NCBI GenBank assembly: GCA_023253495.1
Contig: JALRGF010000642.1
Location: 1 to 14,583 of the forward strand
Direction: 5' to 3'
DNA: 14,583 bases
Source of the DNA: Verrucomicrobiales bacterium
GTDB lineage: Bacteria; Verrucomicrobiota; Verrucomicrobiia; Verrucomicrobiales; V1-33
In this document: piece by piece, positions 13,997 to 14,583 of the stretch
How positions within the stretch are numbered: position 1 is the stretch's first letter
Layout: the number at the start of each line of letters is the position of its first letter
Translations under genes and position numbers: made by a program
Notes under the pieces: model-generated
What the model was told of the DNA's origin: nothing
The model's input: the letters and a program-made list of their open reading frames with translations, nothing else
The model's database searches: none

Positions 13997-14259
13997 ATGC
14001 ATTTCAAGGACACGACATCATTGGTGGCGGGAAAAGCGGGGCGGGGCGGGGTGCGCGCGGCGCGCGGGGTGCGGGGTGTGGAGGCGCCGCGGTTCCGCGG
14101 GTGTTGTCCGGTGGGGGTGGAGGGATTGGGTGGATTGGGGATGAAGGTGACGCCGCGGACGTTTGCGTTGCGGGTGGAGGATGAATCGATGGTCGGGCGG
14201 CACATTGTGCCCGGGGATGGGGTGGTGCTGGAGCACGGGCGGCCGCCGCGGCCGTGGAC
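13997..14259 (+). pseudogene. Truncated S24/LexA-like peptidase gene
   Basis: From ATG 13997 the frame is open; after a low-complexity, very G-rich stretch it reads LGMKVTPRTFALRV (14135-14176), then EDESMVGRHIVPGDGVVLEHGRPPR. This is the S24 signature around the catalytic serine (FALRV.GDSM.G.HI..GD.VVLE), with GD replaced by DE just before the SM. The family then needs a segment ending in the catalytic lysine (GDVVAALIDGE.TLK). Here the match stops after GRPPRP and the frame becomes Arg/Pro-rich. The N-terminal DNA-binding domain and alanine-glycine cleavage site are also missing. The original was probably a LexA-like repressor of about 200 residues. An intact gene is not possible in this form unless the assembly has errors. 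Confidence 0.65.
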
Positions 14260-14346
14260 GAGGTCTGCACCCGTCAGGCCCTGGCCGCGGCCGAGGAGGT
14301 CAACGACAAGGCCCTCGAGGATGCCGACCGCATCATCCGGGACTAA
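14251..14346 (+). pseudogene. C-terminal tail of an unidentified protein, joined to the S24 remnant
   Basis: In a different frame from the S24 remnant, codons from 14251 read AVDEVCTRQALAAAEEVND then KALEDADRIIRD and stop at TAA 14344-14346. Composition (alternating A, E, D, L, R) is that of a genuine helical protein end and unlike the shadow frames around it. There is no start codon with a ribosome site. It looks like the 3' end of another gene brought next to the S24 fragment by deletion. I do not recognise the family. Confidence 0.35.
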
Positions 14347-14583
14347 CGATCGAGTCCAACGGAACATCAGGTACTTCAGTTTCCTTATGGAATTTTTTGC
14401 TTATGTCATTCGCATATTGCCCAAGTTATACTTGAGGTCACGCGAGACTCCCAAGTCACGGGAACATGCATTGGGCATGTCCAAACGCGTCATTGCCCAA
14501 AAATATGGGAATGCGATACGGCACAGCACGAAATTGGCACACCATTGCAATATTTCCTATGCGATCGCGATCGCAAAAATTGA
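14347..14583. other. AT-richer tail with short direct and inverted repeats
   Basis: No gene is recognised. Composition drops abruptly in GC after the TAA at 14346. ATTGCCCAA occurs at 14416-14424 and 14492-14500, with the inverse TTGGGCAT at 14471-14478 inside a hairpin ACATGC (14464-14469) / GCATGT (14475-14480). A perfect 14-bp palindrome GCGATCGCGATCGC lies at 14561-14574. This could be a regulatory region for a gene beyond the right edge or the border of acquired DNA. Confidence 0.45.

Overview
The window is high-GC bacterial DNA with densely packed operons and many 4-nt ATGA or GTGA start/stop overlaps. Gene content (a DUF5690-type transporter in a phosphonate operon, an HTTM-like membrane pair, and an S24/LexA-type fragment preceded by a site resembling the published Verrucomicrobia LexA motif) suggests a verrucomicrobial, probably Opitutaceae-like, chromosome. 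This assignment is inference; no rRNA or other phylogenetic marker is present.

Left block (1-5980, minus strand): a four-gene operon. A single-pass anchored protein overlaps an HTTM-like polytopic membrane protein, followed 21 nt later by an AddB-like nuclease/inactivated helicase subunit, which overlaps an AddA-type UvrD helicase running off the left edge. AddA and AddB would act together on double-strand DNA ends; why two membrane proteins lead the operon is unclear.

Middle block (5981-8406): gene-poor, with signs of transfer and decay. It holds a 17-bp tandem repeat, an orphan lower-GC SAM methyltransferase on the plus strand, and a 92-nt sequence that folds on paper into a four-way cloverleaf with two-nucleotide linkers at every junction. 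It also holds a remnant of a REP-associated tyrosine (Y1) transposase with two 26-bp REP-like hairpin repeats just downstream.

Right block (8407-13564, minus strand): a compact phosphonate-catabolism operon. Transcription order is: FAD-dependent oxidoreductase of the TIGR03364 type, phosphonoacetaldehyde hydrolase PhnX, TIGR03366-type zinc alcohol dehydrogenase, a frameshifted SnoaL/NTF2-like gene, PhnZ-like HD-domain oxygenase, and DUF5690 MFS transporter. The flavoenzyme could make phosphonoacetaldehyde from 2-aminoethylphosphonate (AEP) or N-methyl-AEP without the transaminase PhnW. PhnX would release phosphate and acetaldehyde, and the PhnZ-like enzyme offers a second, oxidative C-P cleavage. 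PhnW and the PhnY hydroxylase are both absent from the window.

Right edge (13565-14583): a non-coding stretch with dyads upstream of the phosphonate operon, an inverted pair of REP-like hairpins with a compensatory base-pair change, and a promoter with a LexA-like box. These are followed by a truncated S24/LexA-like gene fused to the tail of an unrelated frame, then an AT-richer tail of unknown function.
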